Source: Clusia tigrina (Eukaryota > Arthropoda > Insecta > Diptera > Clusiidae). Taken from it: DNA of 64,000 bases. Under the pieces are notes generated by a model. The model saw only the letters and a program-made list of their open reading frames with translations. It was not told where the DNA came from and ran no database searches. Made by a program: the position numbers and the translations under genes. Location of the stretch: the NCBI GenBank assembly GCA_920105625.2, contig OV050030.1, positions 106,981,698 through 107,045,697 on the forward strand. Direction: 5' to 3'. Position 1 is the first letter of the stretch; the number at the start of each line of letters is the position of its first letter. Of this stretch, positions 9,457 through 19,204 are shown piece by piece.

Positions 9457-10117
9457 AGCGTGAATGTGGTGACGTGATAGTTTTCTTTGCCTGGTTTGTA
9501 GATGGTTTTAGCATTGTGGTCTTCAACAAATGCTTCCATCGCTTAAACTTAGGGTTTGGGTTTCGTTCTGAAACCGCAAACGTAAGCGGCTGATGGTCGG
9601 TGTAGATGTTTAAGTCTTTAACGCTCATCAGATTCAATTCGTTATCTTTGAGGGTTCTGGAAATCATAGTAATTGGTCTTCCTCCTTGAGAGAGGACCGC
9701 CCATAGACCTGACGCTGAAGCATCCGTCGTAAGATCGAATGGATTTTTAAAGTCTGGGTAGAGCAGCGTGACTTCTTCTGACGCAAGAACCTCTTTGAGC
9801 TTGTTAAAGGCTCTAATTTGGTTTTCATCGAGATTTACTGCTATCTTTTTGGACTGGTTGGCACTGACCTTACCGTTATCTCCTTTAAGGATGTCGGTTA
9901 AAGGCTTCGCCAAGGAGGCGAAGTCTTTGATGAAACAGCGATAGTAACTCGCTAGTCCGAGGAACGACCTAATATTAGAAAGTGTTGATAGCAACTCATA
10001 GTTGCGAATCGCTTCTACTTTGTTGGGGCTTGTTTTTATGCCATCGGCAGATACAACAAAGCCTAAGTACTCTACACTTTCCTTAAAGAAGTGTGATTTT
10101 TCACGGGCAACCCTCAT
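9389..10117 (-). CDS. Gypsy-2 RT thumb and RNase H
   Basis: An open frame of 242 codons. The start holds RT connection motifs (EYLGFVVSADGI, LGLASYYRCFIKDFA). RNase H follows (DLTTDASASGLWAVLSQGG, then NIYTDHQPLTF). Between NELNL and MSVKDLN the usual E-R-E-L-L-A-I segment, with an active-site Glu, is absent, so RNase H is internally deleted. The last 50 codons after about 9560 are out of frame relative to the next domain. Confidence 0.8.
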   Translation of the reverse strand: MRVAREKSHFFKESVEYLGFVVSADGIKTSPNKVEAIRNYELLSTLSNIRSFLGLASYYRCFIKDFASLAKPLTDILKGDNGKVSANQSKKIAVNLDENQIRAFNKLKEVLASEEVTLLYPDFKNPFDLTTDASASGLWAVLSQGGRPITMISRTLKDNELNLMSVKDLNIYTDHQPLTFAVSERNPNPKFKRWKHLLKTTMLKPSTNQAKKTITSPHSRFGTRSSFRPRNDPQRGIANLHG

Positions 10118-10123
10118 ATTTGC

Positions 10124-10778
10124 TTAATATAATTCTTTCAAAACCCATTCTATATGTCGGACGTGGTCTTCTGCGTTTTCAGAAAAAATGATTACGTCAT
10201 CTACGTATACGTAGCATGTTTTCCCGATTTGTTCTCTTAGCACATCGTCGATGGCACGTTGGAAGATACTGGGCGCGTTCTTCAACCCAAAAGGGAGCCT
10301 GCAAAACTCGGTATTTCCCATTTCCTACCGAAAAAGCTGTTTTCTCCCTGTCTCGTTCAGCGAGGGATATTTGGTGGAGTCCTGATTTCAGATCAAGAGT
10401 TGTAAAATACTTAGTTTTACCTAGGTTTGAAAGTATTACTGAAATTTTTGGGATAGGGTATCTATTATCTATGGTTTTTTGATTTAGTTTTCTGAAATCT
10501 ATGACGAGACATTTTTTGTTGTTGCCATTCACGTATTTTCCTTTTTTATATACACCCCAGATTGGATTGTTGTAAGATGACCTGGATGGGCGTATTATCC
10601 CGTTATTTAATAAGTCATTTATTTCATTATTGATAAAGTCAGCAACGCCCGTATGGTAGGGGTATAATTTTGAGTAAACCGGGTCGTCGTTATCTGTTCG
10701 GATACTAGCGACAATGTTTGTATTGAAAGGTAGAGATTCATTGGGGTCTGCAAAGACTCTAAACCATGTCCGTACCAA
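10124..10778 (-). pseudogene. Gypsy-2 reverse transcriptase palm and fingers
   Basis: Two overlapping frames make up the RT. 10778-10197 has IRPSRSSYNNPIWGVYKKG, LVIDFRKLNQKT and FTTLDLKSGLHQI. 10321-10124 has FCRLPFGLKNAPSIFQRA and the catalytic CYVYVDDVIIF near 10205. One frameshift near 10320 and a stop near 10121 separate them. The catalytic Asp pair is intact. Confidence 0.88.
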
Positions 10779-10809
10779 TGAAACTTATTTTCCACTGCTT
10801 GGGGTGCTT

Positions 10810-11166
10810 CTAAATCTTCGACCTGTGTGAAGTTAACGTCGAGACATTGGAAAAATTGTATTTATCAGATCCAGTATTGGTTGTGAGAGTTTTATTCTTA
10901 AAATCTAATGTTGACCCTGTCTGTGTTAACAGATCGAGGCCAATTATGCCATCAAATGTTGATAGTGTGGGGAAAATAAAAAATGTGCTATTGGTGTTGA
11001 ACACCCAGACCATGCACTTCTCCTTAATATTATCGAATCCGTGACTAGACTTTACTATGAAAGGTGCTTCCTCAGGCATCTTATATTTAAGTTCTGTTAA
11101 TGGCTTAATGTAATTTTTGGAAGCTCCGGTATCTATTAAAAGCTTAAGTGTTCTTGAGCTGGTCAT
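10810..11166 (-). CDS. Gypsy-2 protease (start of pol)
   Basis: An open frame of 118 codons with the aspartic-protease signature LLIDTGASKNYIKP and the later GIIGLDLL motif. It overlaps the gag frame by 23 bases in another frame, the arrangement that in this group is bridged by ribosomal frameshifting. It would process the Gag-Pol polyprotein. Confidence 0.82.
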   Translation of the reverse strand: MTSSRTLKLLIDTGASKNYIKPLTELKYKMPEEAPFIVKSSHGFDNIKEKCMVWVFNTNSTFFIFPTLSTFDGIIGLDLLTQTGSTLDFKNKTLTTNTGSDKYNFSNVSTLTSHRSKI

Positions 11167-12382
11167 GCTCCGAAAGATCTTCGAAAACTCCCGACACCTC
11201 TGAATCGGCTAAGTTTTGGTAGTCGGATTCCCTTTGATCTGTGGAAAGATTGTGCACCCTCTGATGTTTGGGGCCAGTAAATCTAGCAAAGCTACTAAGT
11301 GGTCTTTTCATTGCTTGTCCCTGATTCTGATTGTTAAAGAACTGGGCCGAAGCCTGGTTGTAAAACTGGCTTTGGTTTTGTCTGAGAGTCTGGGATGGGC
11401 CGACATTGTCCGGTTGGAATTGAGTAGGCTGTCTGAAGCGTTGGAAAGAGTCGATGTCCATTTTCTGCACCGGGTCATACCTCAGTGAAGCCCTAGCTTC
11501 AGTATTTTGTTGCCTGGAAAAATGTGTTCTCTGATACATATTGCTTGCCTGGTGGTCACCTGCAGTGTTCCTTTCTTTATTTTGCTGCCTTTGTTCCCCA
11601 CGCTGTGCTCTGTCTTCTAGACTTCTTGCATAGTTACTTGGGAACATGTATCGTTCGTGGTTGGACCTACCTCTTGGGCTAAAGCTAACGCTGTCGGTAA
11701 ATCAGTCGGTCTTGCCGTGAAGACTATATCACTCAATGCCCTCAATGCCCTCCTGGAAATGAACACTCTGAGTGCTTCCATTCTATATTTTTCATTTAAA
11801 GATGCGGCGATATTTTGATCGCACGTCATAATTGTCTTGTTCGTGAGGAGGGTCAGCTTTCGTTCGACTTCATCGTAATACTGCAAAAGTGTCATATTGC
11901 CCTGGCGAAGAGTTGACAGCTCTTGCTCTATTATATAAATTGGTCGCTTGTCCGAATATGTAAAATCAAGGCGATTGATAATTGCCTTAAAGTTAAGAAC
12001 TGTGTTGAAAGAGGACAATACCATATTGGCAGAGCCTTTGATTTTCTTTATTATAATCGCTACTGCCTGGTAATGCTTAGAACTGCTATTGAAATTCTCG
12101 AATAATTTATATGCGGTATGCGCCGCCTGCCTCCACGAGACGTAAGTTTCGTGTCTGCCGTCGAAGTCTGGCAGTGATTTTATAATATCTAATGATTCGT
12201 CACAATGTTTCCCTGGAATTATTTCTACGTCTTTGTACGTTTCTACTTCAGGGGTTGTCACTATAATAGTCCTCAAACGTTGGTTTAAGTCCGTTATGGT
12301 TTCTTCAAAACTAGCTCTTTGTTCAGCGAGAGCGCTGTTAACTGCACCTTCTACCTAAGGCTCGCAACTGTTCTGGATCCAT
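11144..12382 (-). pseudogene. Gypsy-2 gag
   Basis: An ATG at 12382 begins MDPEQLRALG. One shift near 12350 leads into the long frame 12276-11617 (219 codons), which has the capsid-type stretch LPDFDGRHETYVSWRQAA. A second shift near 11640 leads into 11647-11144, a Gln/Asn-rich tail with MDIDSFQRFRQPTQF. No zinc knuckle is seen, as in 17.6/297 gags. Two frameshifts in total. Confidence 0.8.
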
Positions 12383-12907
12383 TTTAATTTTTTTAATAGG
12401 TTTTTCTATTCCTGACCACCAATTTGAAACGTCACTATTACTGCTGTTTACCTTTTTACTAGCTACGAGTAGTTTGTTAAAAAAAATACTATCAAGGTCT
12501 CATTCGTCGTTATTCATACGCGATAGCTTATTTCTTTTTTTTTTTTAAATATAATTCTATTTCCGAAACCCTTGCAAAGATTCACTATAACATTTGCAGT
12601 TTATTTCTACCACTATTTCAATTCGTTTTAATTTTTTTGTCATGTGCTCTACTTACATTTTATTAATTTTGCTCTATTGCTTCGACTTAGATTTCATCTC
12701 CTGTGTTGCTGTTGTTGTTGCCTCCTGCTATGTTGCTTCCACTTTCGTTTTCGTCAGTTGATTTAGTTGCAAATTAGTTGCTCTTGGAAAAATGCACAGT
12801 TAGCTCCGATTAACAGTTATAGGTGTACCAATAATATATGTTTATTAAAAAGTTTTTTGTTTGTAGGTTCGCCGGTGACATTAGTTACCGAATTATAGTT
12901 GGGCGCC
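12383..12907 (-). other. Gypsy-2 leader and primer-binding site
   Basis: The non-coding leader between gag and 5' LTR. Next to the LTR the minus strand reads TGGCGCCCAAC, the usual TGG start of a tRNA primer-binding site. The tRNA cannot be named with confidence. Confidence 0.6.
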
Positions 12908-13058
12908 AGTTTTCTTTTCAGATTTTGTTTTATTTAATATTTCATCAATTCATACTTAATTTAAAATACCTAATAAAAATTAATACTTCTTTGCAAATCT
13001 TTGATATCTTTTACACTGAGCTGTATGTTCGCTCTATTGCGATGTCATTACCAGACTA
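12908..13058 (-). repeat. Gypsy-2 5' LTR, truncated to 151 bp
   Basis: It matches the last 151 bp of the 361-bp 3' LTR (7070-7220). At 13058 the match stops abruptly and unrelated sequence follows, so the U3-side 210 bp is missing. Confidence 0.75.
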
Positions 13059-13253
13059 CGCTTGCAGCGTTGAAAACGTTTGCGTTATGTTGTTGCTGTT
13101 GTAATAAAGACATCAAACTAACAACAGTGTGATGCGATGTAGTTTCAATTGAGTCTCCCAAGAGTTGGGGCTTTTTTTGTAGTACCAACCCTTGATGTGT
13201 TTTTTCTAATTGCTGGGTTAGCAATTCTATTGTTCGATGTAGTGTGCCAACAT
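13059..13253 (-). pseudogene. Unidentified open segment next to the truncated LTR
   Basis: A minus-strand frame of 65 codons begins after an AG at 13254-13255 that follows a T-rich stretch, and runs open to a TAA just inside the LTR. The peptide is Gln/Leu-rich (LHRTIELLTQQLEKTH; SLMSLLQQQQHN). I do not recognise it. It could be the N-terminal gag of gypsy-1, separated by the insertion of gypsy-2, or a host exon cut by the element. Codon use looks coding-like, but no domain is visible. Confidence 0.35.
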
Positions 13254-14339
13254 CTTCCTACAATTTCGTAATCCATCATATACGAGTACATACATATAGG
13301 TATACAAAAGAAATTAAAGATAAGATCAATTTGGATTTTTCCACTTCCTTTATTTATTTCTTTCACAATATATTTTGTACATATATAATCATTATTGGAT
13401 ATTGTATGTTACATCATTATTTTGAATAATCTTAAATTTTTCAACGTTAAGTACATTAACCTAGGATAGTTGTTTTTTCTCTATTCTTATTATTTCATGA
13501 ATATCTTTTGTATTAAGTATCAAAGAATTTAAAATACCTACTTCTCTAAATTTATTGTGTGTATAAATCTATTTCTGTGTTTTAAAAAGTATTGGTATGG
13601 AGAGGACCCTTTAAATTGTTTTAACCGATTTGACAAGTTTTGTATGTATTTGTTTGGAAATTTTTGTGTTTATTGCAAACTGTCTATTATAGTTTTCGAC
13701 AAGTTCTTTAATTTTCTGTTCTACTTGTACCTTGTCATTGTTGTCAGGTGTCACTGCGATCCACTTCCAAACGTACCTAGTTCATTTATTTTCCGTATCA
13801 TTCTATGATGTACTGTTAGTTGGAAAATTCCATAGTTTGACAATGTTGTAACTAATCCGTCTTCGATATAGGGTAGGGAGGAGCCGTTACCAGTGATTGC
13901 TATTTTTCAATCGTTGTTTCCATTGTGTTGATACATATGTATATATATGTATACATATGGTTCTATTTTTACATTCAACCATACTGTTATCAAATGTACA
14001 AAGTAACAGCGAAAACCACGATTTTTAACATACAGTTGTAATCCACAGTGATTGGAAATAGCTACTTTTAGTAAAAGCATGATTTTAAATCGTTACTTTT
14101 AATTAAATCGTGAAATAACAGGGAGTAGAGATTTCACTTTGGGAACGAATAACTGTTTTTATCATGTTAGTTAAAAAAATATTTATGTATGTAGTTGTTG
14201 CTGTTCAATTATCCCATTACTAAAGTGAGGGACAACTTATGCAAATTTTCAATATTCACACGTAACGATTTTACAATTTAATATTAGAGAGAATTCGATT
14301 ACTCGGAAAACGGTGTATTTATTAGAATTGAATAGCGCG
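13254..14339. other. AT-rich region without a supported gene
   Basis: Minus-strand traces at 13440-13940 (for example KELVENYNRQFAINTK) look like a degraded coding sequence, but frames break every 30-60 codons and I cannot assign them. The rest is AT-rich. Confidence 0.35.
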
Positions 14340-14860
14340 TTTCCACCGAAATCTAAACTGCAGTTTAGACCTCTGTTAAATTTAAAAAATGTCGAAGTGT
14401 TTCCACAGGAATTCAGTTTACCAGTGCGTAAGCATTTTCATGTCAGGGGAAACTTGGTAGATGATTTTATTGTTTTTTTTTGCTTTTTTAGCATTTGCTA
14501 TTTCCAAATAATAAAAGTAAACATTTCGTTTAGTGCAGGAATTATATATTTCTGCTAAAAAGAAAGAACATTGATGTTTTCTGTGTAGAAATTCTACCAC
14601 ACAGAATGCAATTCATGTTCCCTTCTTTTCTTCGTTTACCCACGGTGTTGGCTGCGGCTGCATGAAAGCTGTCAATATATTTATATTTGTAGATATGGCT
14701 GCCGCTGTTAACATAACATTTTTGTTATGGAGTATGCAAACAGAAAAAGTGAGTTAACTCAGTTTTGAAAGTGAGTTAACCCACTTTTTTACAAAAAGAA
14801 TTGCATGGGAATTTGTTCATTTAAATGCGATGTTAAACTGCAGTTAATCGTGTGAGAACG
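14340..14860. repeat. Possible small element with inverted PstI-type palindromes
   Basis: CTAAACTGCAGTTTAG is a perfect 16-bp palindrome near 14354-14369, and a variant (TTAAACTGCAGTTAA) recurs near 14832. The flanks match loosely in inverted orientation. This may be a degenerate MITE. TGAGTTAACTCA (near 14751) is another palindrome inside. Confidence 0.3.
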
Positions 14861-15429
14861 TAAATTCTCAGATCAATTCATATTTACGCACTCACATTAA
14901 CTACATCACCAACAGCAGCCAATAGCGTACACATACACGCACTGTAAGAACTTAAATAAATTTAAATTTACGCTCTCACATCAAGCCCAACATGTCGTGT
15001 GCACGCACGCACCTACGAGCCAGATCAAGTGTAAACGGATAAAAGTCGCTAAGCAGAAAAATAGCTTACCAACAACATAACACAGTGTGCAATCATCCCC
15101 AACATCCCACAGATTTGGTAACCAACATAAAGAATACAAACAACAAGAGCGACGGCCATGCGAAATACAATGGAAAGATCTGCGTTCCACCAATCACAGC
15201 TTTCAGCTTTCCAACTGTCCGATTACACTAACAGCGATGCAAGCGGCAAAATACAACAACAGACACTAGCGAAACGAACAATAAGCGTATGAATTGCATA
15301 AATGCTACACTAACAATATGTAGAAACGAAATTAAGGCACAAAGGGACCACGACAGAACGATCGCCTCGACTGTCGCCAATACGGAAAAAGCACAAGAAG
15401 AAATGCAAGAGGAAAATGTATAAATGCAA
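14861..15429. other. Non-coding region
   Basis: No supported gene. TTTACGC(A/T)CTCACAT occurs twice about 85 bp apart (near 14883 and 14968). Confidence 0.35.
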
Positions 15430-15605
15430 CGTTTAAAAGGTGATAACAACAACACATCAGTGAAGGTCGCCCAAGGACAAAACACGATAACAACAACGCA
15501 ACGGTGAAGGTCGTCCAAGGACAAGTGTTACCACAACAACAACAGGAAAAACAACAGGGTGTTGAAGGTGACACAAGGGCAAATAAAACCAACAACAATG
15601 CAAGA
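15430..15605 (+). repeat. Degenerate minisatellite
   Basis: The motif GTGAAGGTCG(C/T)CCAAGGACAA occurs near 15461 and 15503, and a variant near 15561, each preceded by CAACAACA tracts. The spacing is irregular at about 42-58 bp. Confidence 0.5.
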
Positions 15606-15639
15606 ACAACGGCGATGAACAGTGGCCTTAGGAGCTGAG

Positions 15640-16530
15640 GGAATTGGCCATTCCTACCACAATAGTAGGTACTGGACGATGGTGGCAGCTTGGGCCTATA
15701 AAAACGCCAGCAGTCCAAGCCAGCAGTGAGTCTCTTCTCTGCCAGAGCGGGGCACCTACAGAAGAGATGTTCCACAGTCTCCTCCTCATCCCCACAGCTT
15801 CTGCATTATTCATGAGAGAATACTCCCAGCCTGAGAGCATGCGTGCCGAATTTCCAATGACCAGTTATACAAGCTACGACCTTAGAGATATCTTCTATCG
15901 ACAGGGCAAGCAAGTCTCTAGATTTCCTTCTATTAAGCTCCCTAAGGCCACATTAGCCTGGTCAAGTGCTCTCGTGTGCCCAAGACCCATTTGCCTCACG
16001 CAAGACCCTATCTTTCAGCTTCAGTTTACAGGTGGTAATTGGTATTCCAACCTCGCATCTGTCCGTGCATATAGCAAGGTTGGTGCTCCATCTGGCTAAC
16101 TCACCAGCACTACACTTCCCCTCAATATCCCTATATCCCGGAACCCATATACGGCGTACCCTGAAAATAGTACTGCCCGGCAGTCCTGAGCACCCTTTGA
16201 TTTCAATGCCACTGAGTTCATTGACTTGATGGCCGTCTGGAATATGTGTCTGAAAGTGCCTATCGAAGTTGAGATTAGGTATAGAGTGGTCAATGTGTGG
16301 GATAGAACTACTCCAGGTATGCGCAATAGTCGAGTGACCAATCTGCCAATCATGCCATAACGCCGCACATTTCAGCCTTAGTGCTGATGTGGCGGCCACT
16401 TGTTTCCCTACCAGCTCTAATGTAGGTAGGTTGAGTTTGACTTCTAAAGCTTTAGTTGGGATGGTCCTTAAAGCACCAGAGATGCACAGAAAAGCCGTTC
16501 TTTGGACGTTGCTAAGAAGCTTCAAATAGC
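15640..16530 (-). pseudogene. Element A RT tail, RNase H remnant and zinc tail
   Basis: The frame at 16525-15962 opens with the post-RT segment VQRTAFLCISGALRTIPTKA. It then jumps to WVPGYRDIEGKCSAGELAR, the third RNase H motif; the first two (TDGS, DSQ) are missing. The zinc tail VEHLFCRCPALAEKRL follows in another frame at 15775-15720. The sequence after this is not recognisably element-derived. Confidence 0.8.
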
Positions 16531-17340
16531 TTTGCTTCTGAGTGGCTGTTCACCATACCAGTATTCCATATAGCAATATAGGTCTGCCCGCCGAAATGTA
16601 CAGTCAGTTCATACTTCCTGGGGAGAGACCTCACCTGATTCCGACCGCTTTTTTACATGTGTACAAAGCAATATTGGCCTTTCTAACTCCTTCAATATTG
16701 GATTTCCAGGTAAGTTTCCTATCTAGTACCAGTCCCAAAAATTTGACTGTCTCCTTGATCGGAATTTCCACACCTTTGTATATTAGGGGAGAGCATAGGA
16801 ATCTACTTTTCTTAGAGAAGAGGATTTATTCCATTTTTTGGGGTTTAACCCTAATCCCCTTTCCGTCCAACAAGTAAGCGTGGCCGTGCTAGATCGCAAA
16901 ATATCCATAAGATTGTTTGGATATTTGCCTCTAATCACAATTGCCAAATCGTCAGCATAGGCGATGTCGCGACAACTCAGTCTCTATCAGTGCAACCACA
17001 TTAGGATCAACGCCCACAGCTTCTAACGCTCCCGTAATGGCGTTCGCAGTTATGTTGTTAAAAGCGCCTTCTATGTCAATATACGCCGCCAGTGCAAAAT
17101 CCTTCTGCTGAATGGCTTTTTCCAGTATACAAATGAATACGTGTAACGCCGTCTCTGTCGAATTGCCCTTCTACCTGGACAATGTGTATCTAAAAGAAGG
17201 GTCAAAGATTCCGCGCACGACTCGCTTCACACATCTCACGGACCTTTTAGGTAGCCCAAGTTGTATGGTGTCATCGCTAGGATTATCCTTAGTCTAGCTG
17301 CTTCCGATGTAACTTTCACATCCCAACAATAATTTTGTCA
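16531..17340 (-). pseudogene. Element A reverse transcriptase
   Basis: Minus-strand frames show ALAAYIDIEGAFNNIT (palm motif A with catalytic Asp, near 17085), the catalytic IAYADDLAIVIRGKYP near 16955, and VKFLGLVLDRKLTWKSN near 16720. The region between motif A and YADD, including the usual GTPQGGVLSPLLW, is deleted. Several stops and shifts are present. Confidence 0.85.
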
Positions 17341-17344
17341 GGAC

Positions 17345-18064
17345 TCTCGTTGCGCAGTTCTGGTTGCTTTTTTCTATATTTTTAGTTCAGCCTTATAGGC
17401 TTCCCAGTCCGAGGGCAAACCCGAAGTTTTGTCCTGTTGAATAATCGCCTATTAGACATCCGGAGAAGGCCTAGATTCATTGACCACCCTGGTGGTTTAT
17501 TCTTGCCTCTCAGTTTCTCAACTGGCCACCCGGCTGTCAGTGAACTATCCAAGGCCCTCGCTACCTGATTTATCAGCCCGTCTCATTCCACAGGGTATGT
17601 GGGGGGATTCCTTGGCAGTGAACCCCTGAGAGTCTTCCTATACTTTCCCCAGTCCGTTCTCTGTATATTTCTATAGTCTTAACTGGAGATACTGGGAAGT
17701 TCAATTCGAATTCTATATAAAAATTTTGATTCGAAACTCTCCATCTTTTTACATTATTCGCAAATTGATCGAAGATCAGGGTAATATCCAAAACTTCCTT
17801 TCTATTCTGTGTTATAAAAGTCGGCTCTGAGCATAAATTTAGGACACTAAGCTTATTTTCTATGATAGTCTAATATGGACTCACCTCTTGCATTTGTGTC
17901 GGTACTTCCCCACAATATATTTTGAGCGTTTACATCGCTGGAGACAACCAATTTCCTGTTAGCTGTGGCTGCCTCCATCACCAATGCCCGAACCTCCTTC
18001 GGTGGGGTTTCCTTGTCATGGGGGCATATAGGGAGAGGCTACCCATAAGCTGCTATTTTGAAGT
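17345..18064 (-). pseudogene. Element A endonuclease
   Basis: APE-type endonuclease traces: the catalytic-region segment SSDVNAQNILWGSTDTNARG near 17900-17950, preceded by YAPMTRKPHRRR and followed by a linker with tryptophan/proline-rich residues near 17480-17560. The start is missing and the frame is broken. The enzyme would nick target DNA for target-primed reverse transcription. Confidence 0.7.
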
Positions 18065-18530
18065 TCAATGCTTGCCGCCACTGAATCGCCATTGGTGGAC
18101 TTCGGCAATCGCTTGCTCCACCCACCTCCTCTTCTCTTTGGGTATGACCCCTTCCCCCTCCTTCCGATCTATGATGACCAGCATCTCGCCGGCACCTTTG
18201 ACAACTTCGCTGTAGGACGGGTGTTTCTGGCCGCCGACTTTTTGTCTTTTGGCGACCTCACCTGTCTCTTCAGCCGAACGTTGTCTCATTGGGGCTGCAC
18301 CCGCCGGTTTACCAGGCCGGATAGCATACCCCTTGCCCACTCTACCGATTTGGCCTGCTCCTCAGTGAGCTGATCAGTTGGTAGAGCTTTATTTTGTCAG
18401 GACCTTGAACGCCTCCTTCTTTTCGTAAAAGGCCTGCTTTGACGGACGGACGGGTTTAAAAGGAGGCTTTTTATAGAAGTTATCTCCTCCGCACCCTGTA
18501 TCCGGGAAAGTGTTTATTGACTCCTCAGTC
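18065..18530 (-). pseudogene. Element A ORF1 remnant
   Basis: The frame contains KKPPFKPVRPSKQAFYEKK (near 18440-18490) and KRQKVGGQKHPSYSEVVKGA (near 18200-18250), then a region like the LOA ORF1 segment that precedes the zinc knuckles. It fuses by deletion to the endonuclease at about 18065. Confidence 0.65.
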
Positions 18531-18639
18531 TAGATCCGTAGTGTTCTGTTATGAATAGCAGGGTTACCTAGGGCAGGATGTGACTCTTCCCCACGCACTA
18601 TCGGTCTAGATGGGATAGAGGCTAATGTTCCTAGAACTA

Positions 18640-18930
18640 TAATGGCCTAATCCCATCCTGCGAAACTTTCGCTTCATCCCAGACATTTGTGTAGAATTCC
18701 TACGTTTAATGGGTTATCCCCGATTATGATTATTAAATTGATTGTTTTGTCCAAAATTTCGTGGTACCCAATTGGTTTTAAAATTCTTTCACGCTTGGAC
18801 ATTGTTATTCTCATTATGATTATTCTTATTATTTGATTTATTATAACCTGTATGCTGCCTATACATCGAAGATCCCCTATCAACATCCATCGGTTCGGGT
18901 TTTGGTTAATAAAAATTATGATTGTTTGTT
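18640..18930 (-). pseudogene. Gag C-terminal fragment, 17.6/297-like
   Basis: The minus-strand frame reads KPEPMDVDRGSSMYRQHTGY and then an Asn-rich tail. EPMDVD followed by an N/Q-rich tail is typical of gag ends in the 17.6/297/Tom group. One stop (near 18795) and no flanking domains: an isolated fragment. Confidence 0.55.
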
Positions 18931-19204
18931 ATAACTTATATTTTATTTGGGTAATCTTAAATTATTTGGACTATTATTATTTTGATTTCTTGGATGTTGT
19001 TGTTGATCGATGCTTTTGTTTTTTTAAACAGTTCATTTATTTATTGAATTCACTCATTTCAAGCCTAATAATAAGTACTTAAATCTTAAGAGCTAAAATC
19101 CCGCACCAGTGTTTGGGCTTAGTATTAAATTTACCGACATTTTTTTCTTTTAATTTTAATTCAATTTAAATTCATTTCATTTTAGTTCATCTTATAGTAA
19201 TTAT
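18931..19204. other. AT-rich DNA, no gene seen
   Basis: T-rich and low in complexity, with no coding signal on either strand. It ends where jockey J1 begins. Confidence 0.4.

Larger units (their letters stand above)
7070..13058 (-). mobile_element. Ty3/gypsy element 2 (17.6/297/Tom-like, env-bearing)
   Basis: A minus-strand element of about 6 kb. A truncated 5' LTR (12908-13058) is followed by a TGGCGCC primer-site start, gag, protease, RT/RNase H, integrase, env remnants, a polypurine tract and a full 3' LTR (7070-7430). The layout and LTR ends (AGT...ACT) match the insect errantivirus group (17.6, 297, Tom, gypsy). Frameshifts, stops and two internal deletions make it defective. No target duplication can be seen because the 5' LTR is cut. 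Confidence 0.85.
15640..18640 (-). mobile_element. LOA-like non-LTR retrotransposon A (internally deleted)
   Basis: On the minus strand the order is ORF1 remnant, endonuclease, reverse transcriptase, RNase H and a C-terminal Cys-His zinc motif. That set is typical of RNase H-bearing I-group LINEs such as LOA. Large deletions join ORF1 to the endonuclease (near 18060), remove the RT segment before the YADD box (near 16980) and collapse much of RNase H (near 16190). It cannot be active. Confidence 0.85.

Noticed and set aside
15228..15775. Long Cys/Leu-rich minus-strand ORFs
   Set aside because: They arise from CAACAA-type repeats; only the last residues (zinc tail of LOA-like A) are meaningful.
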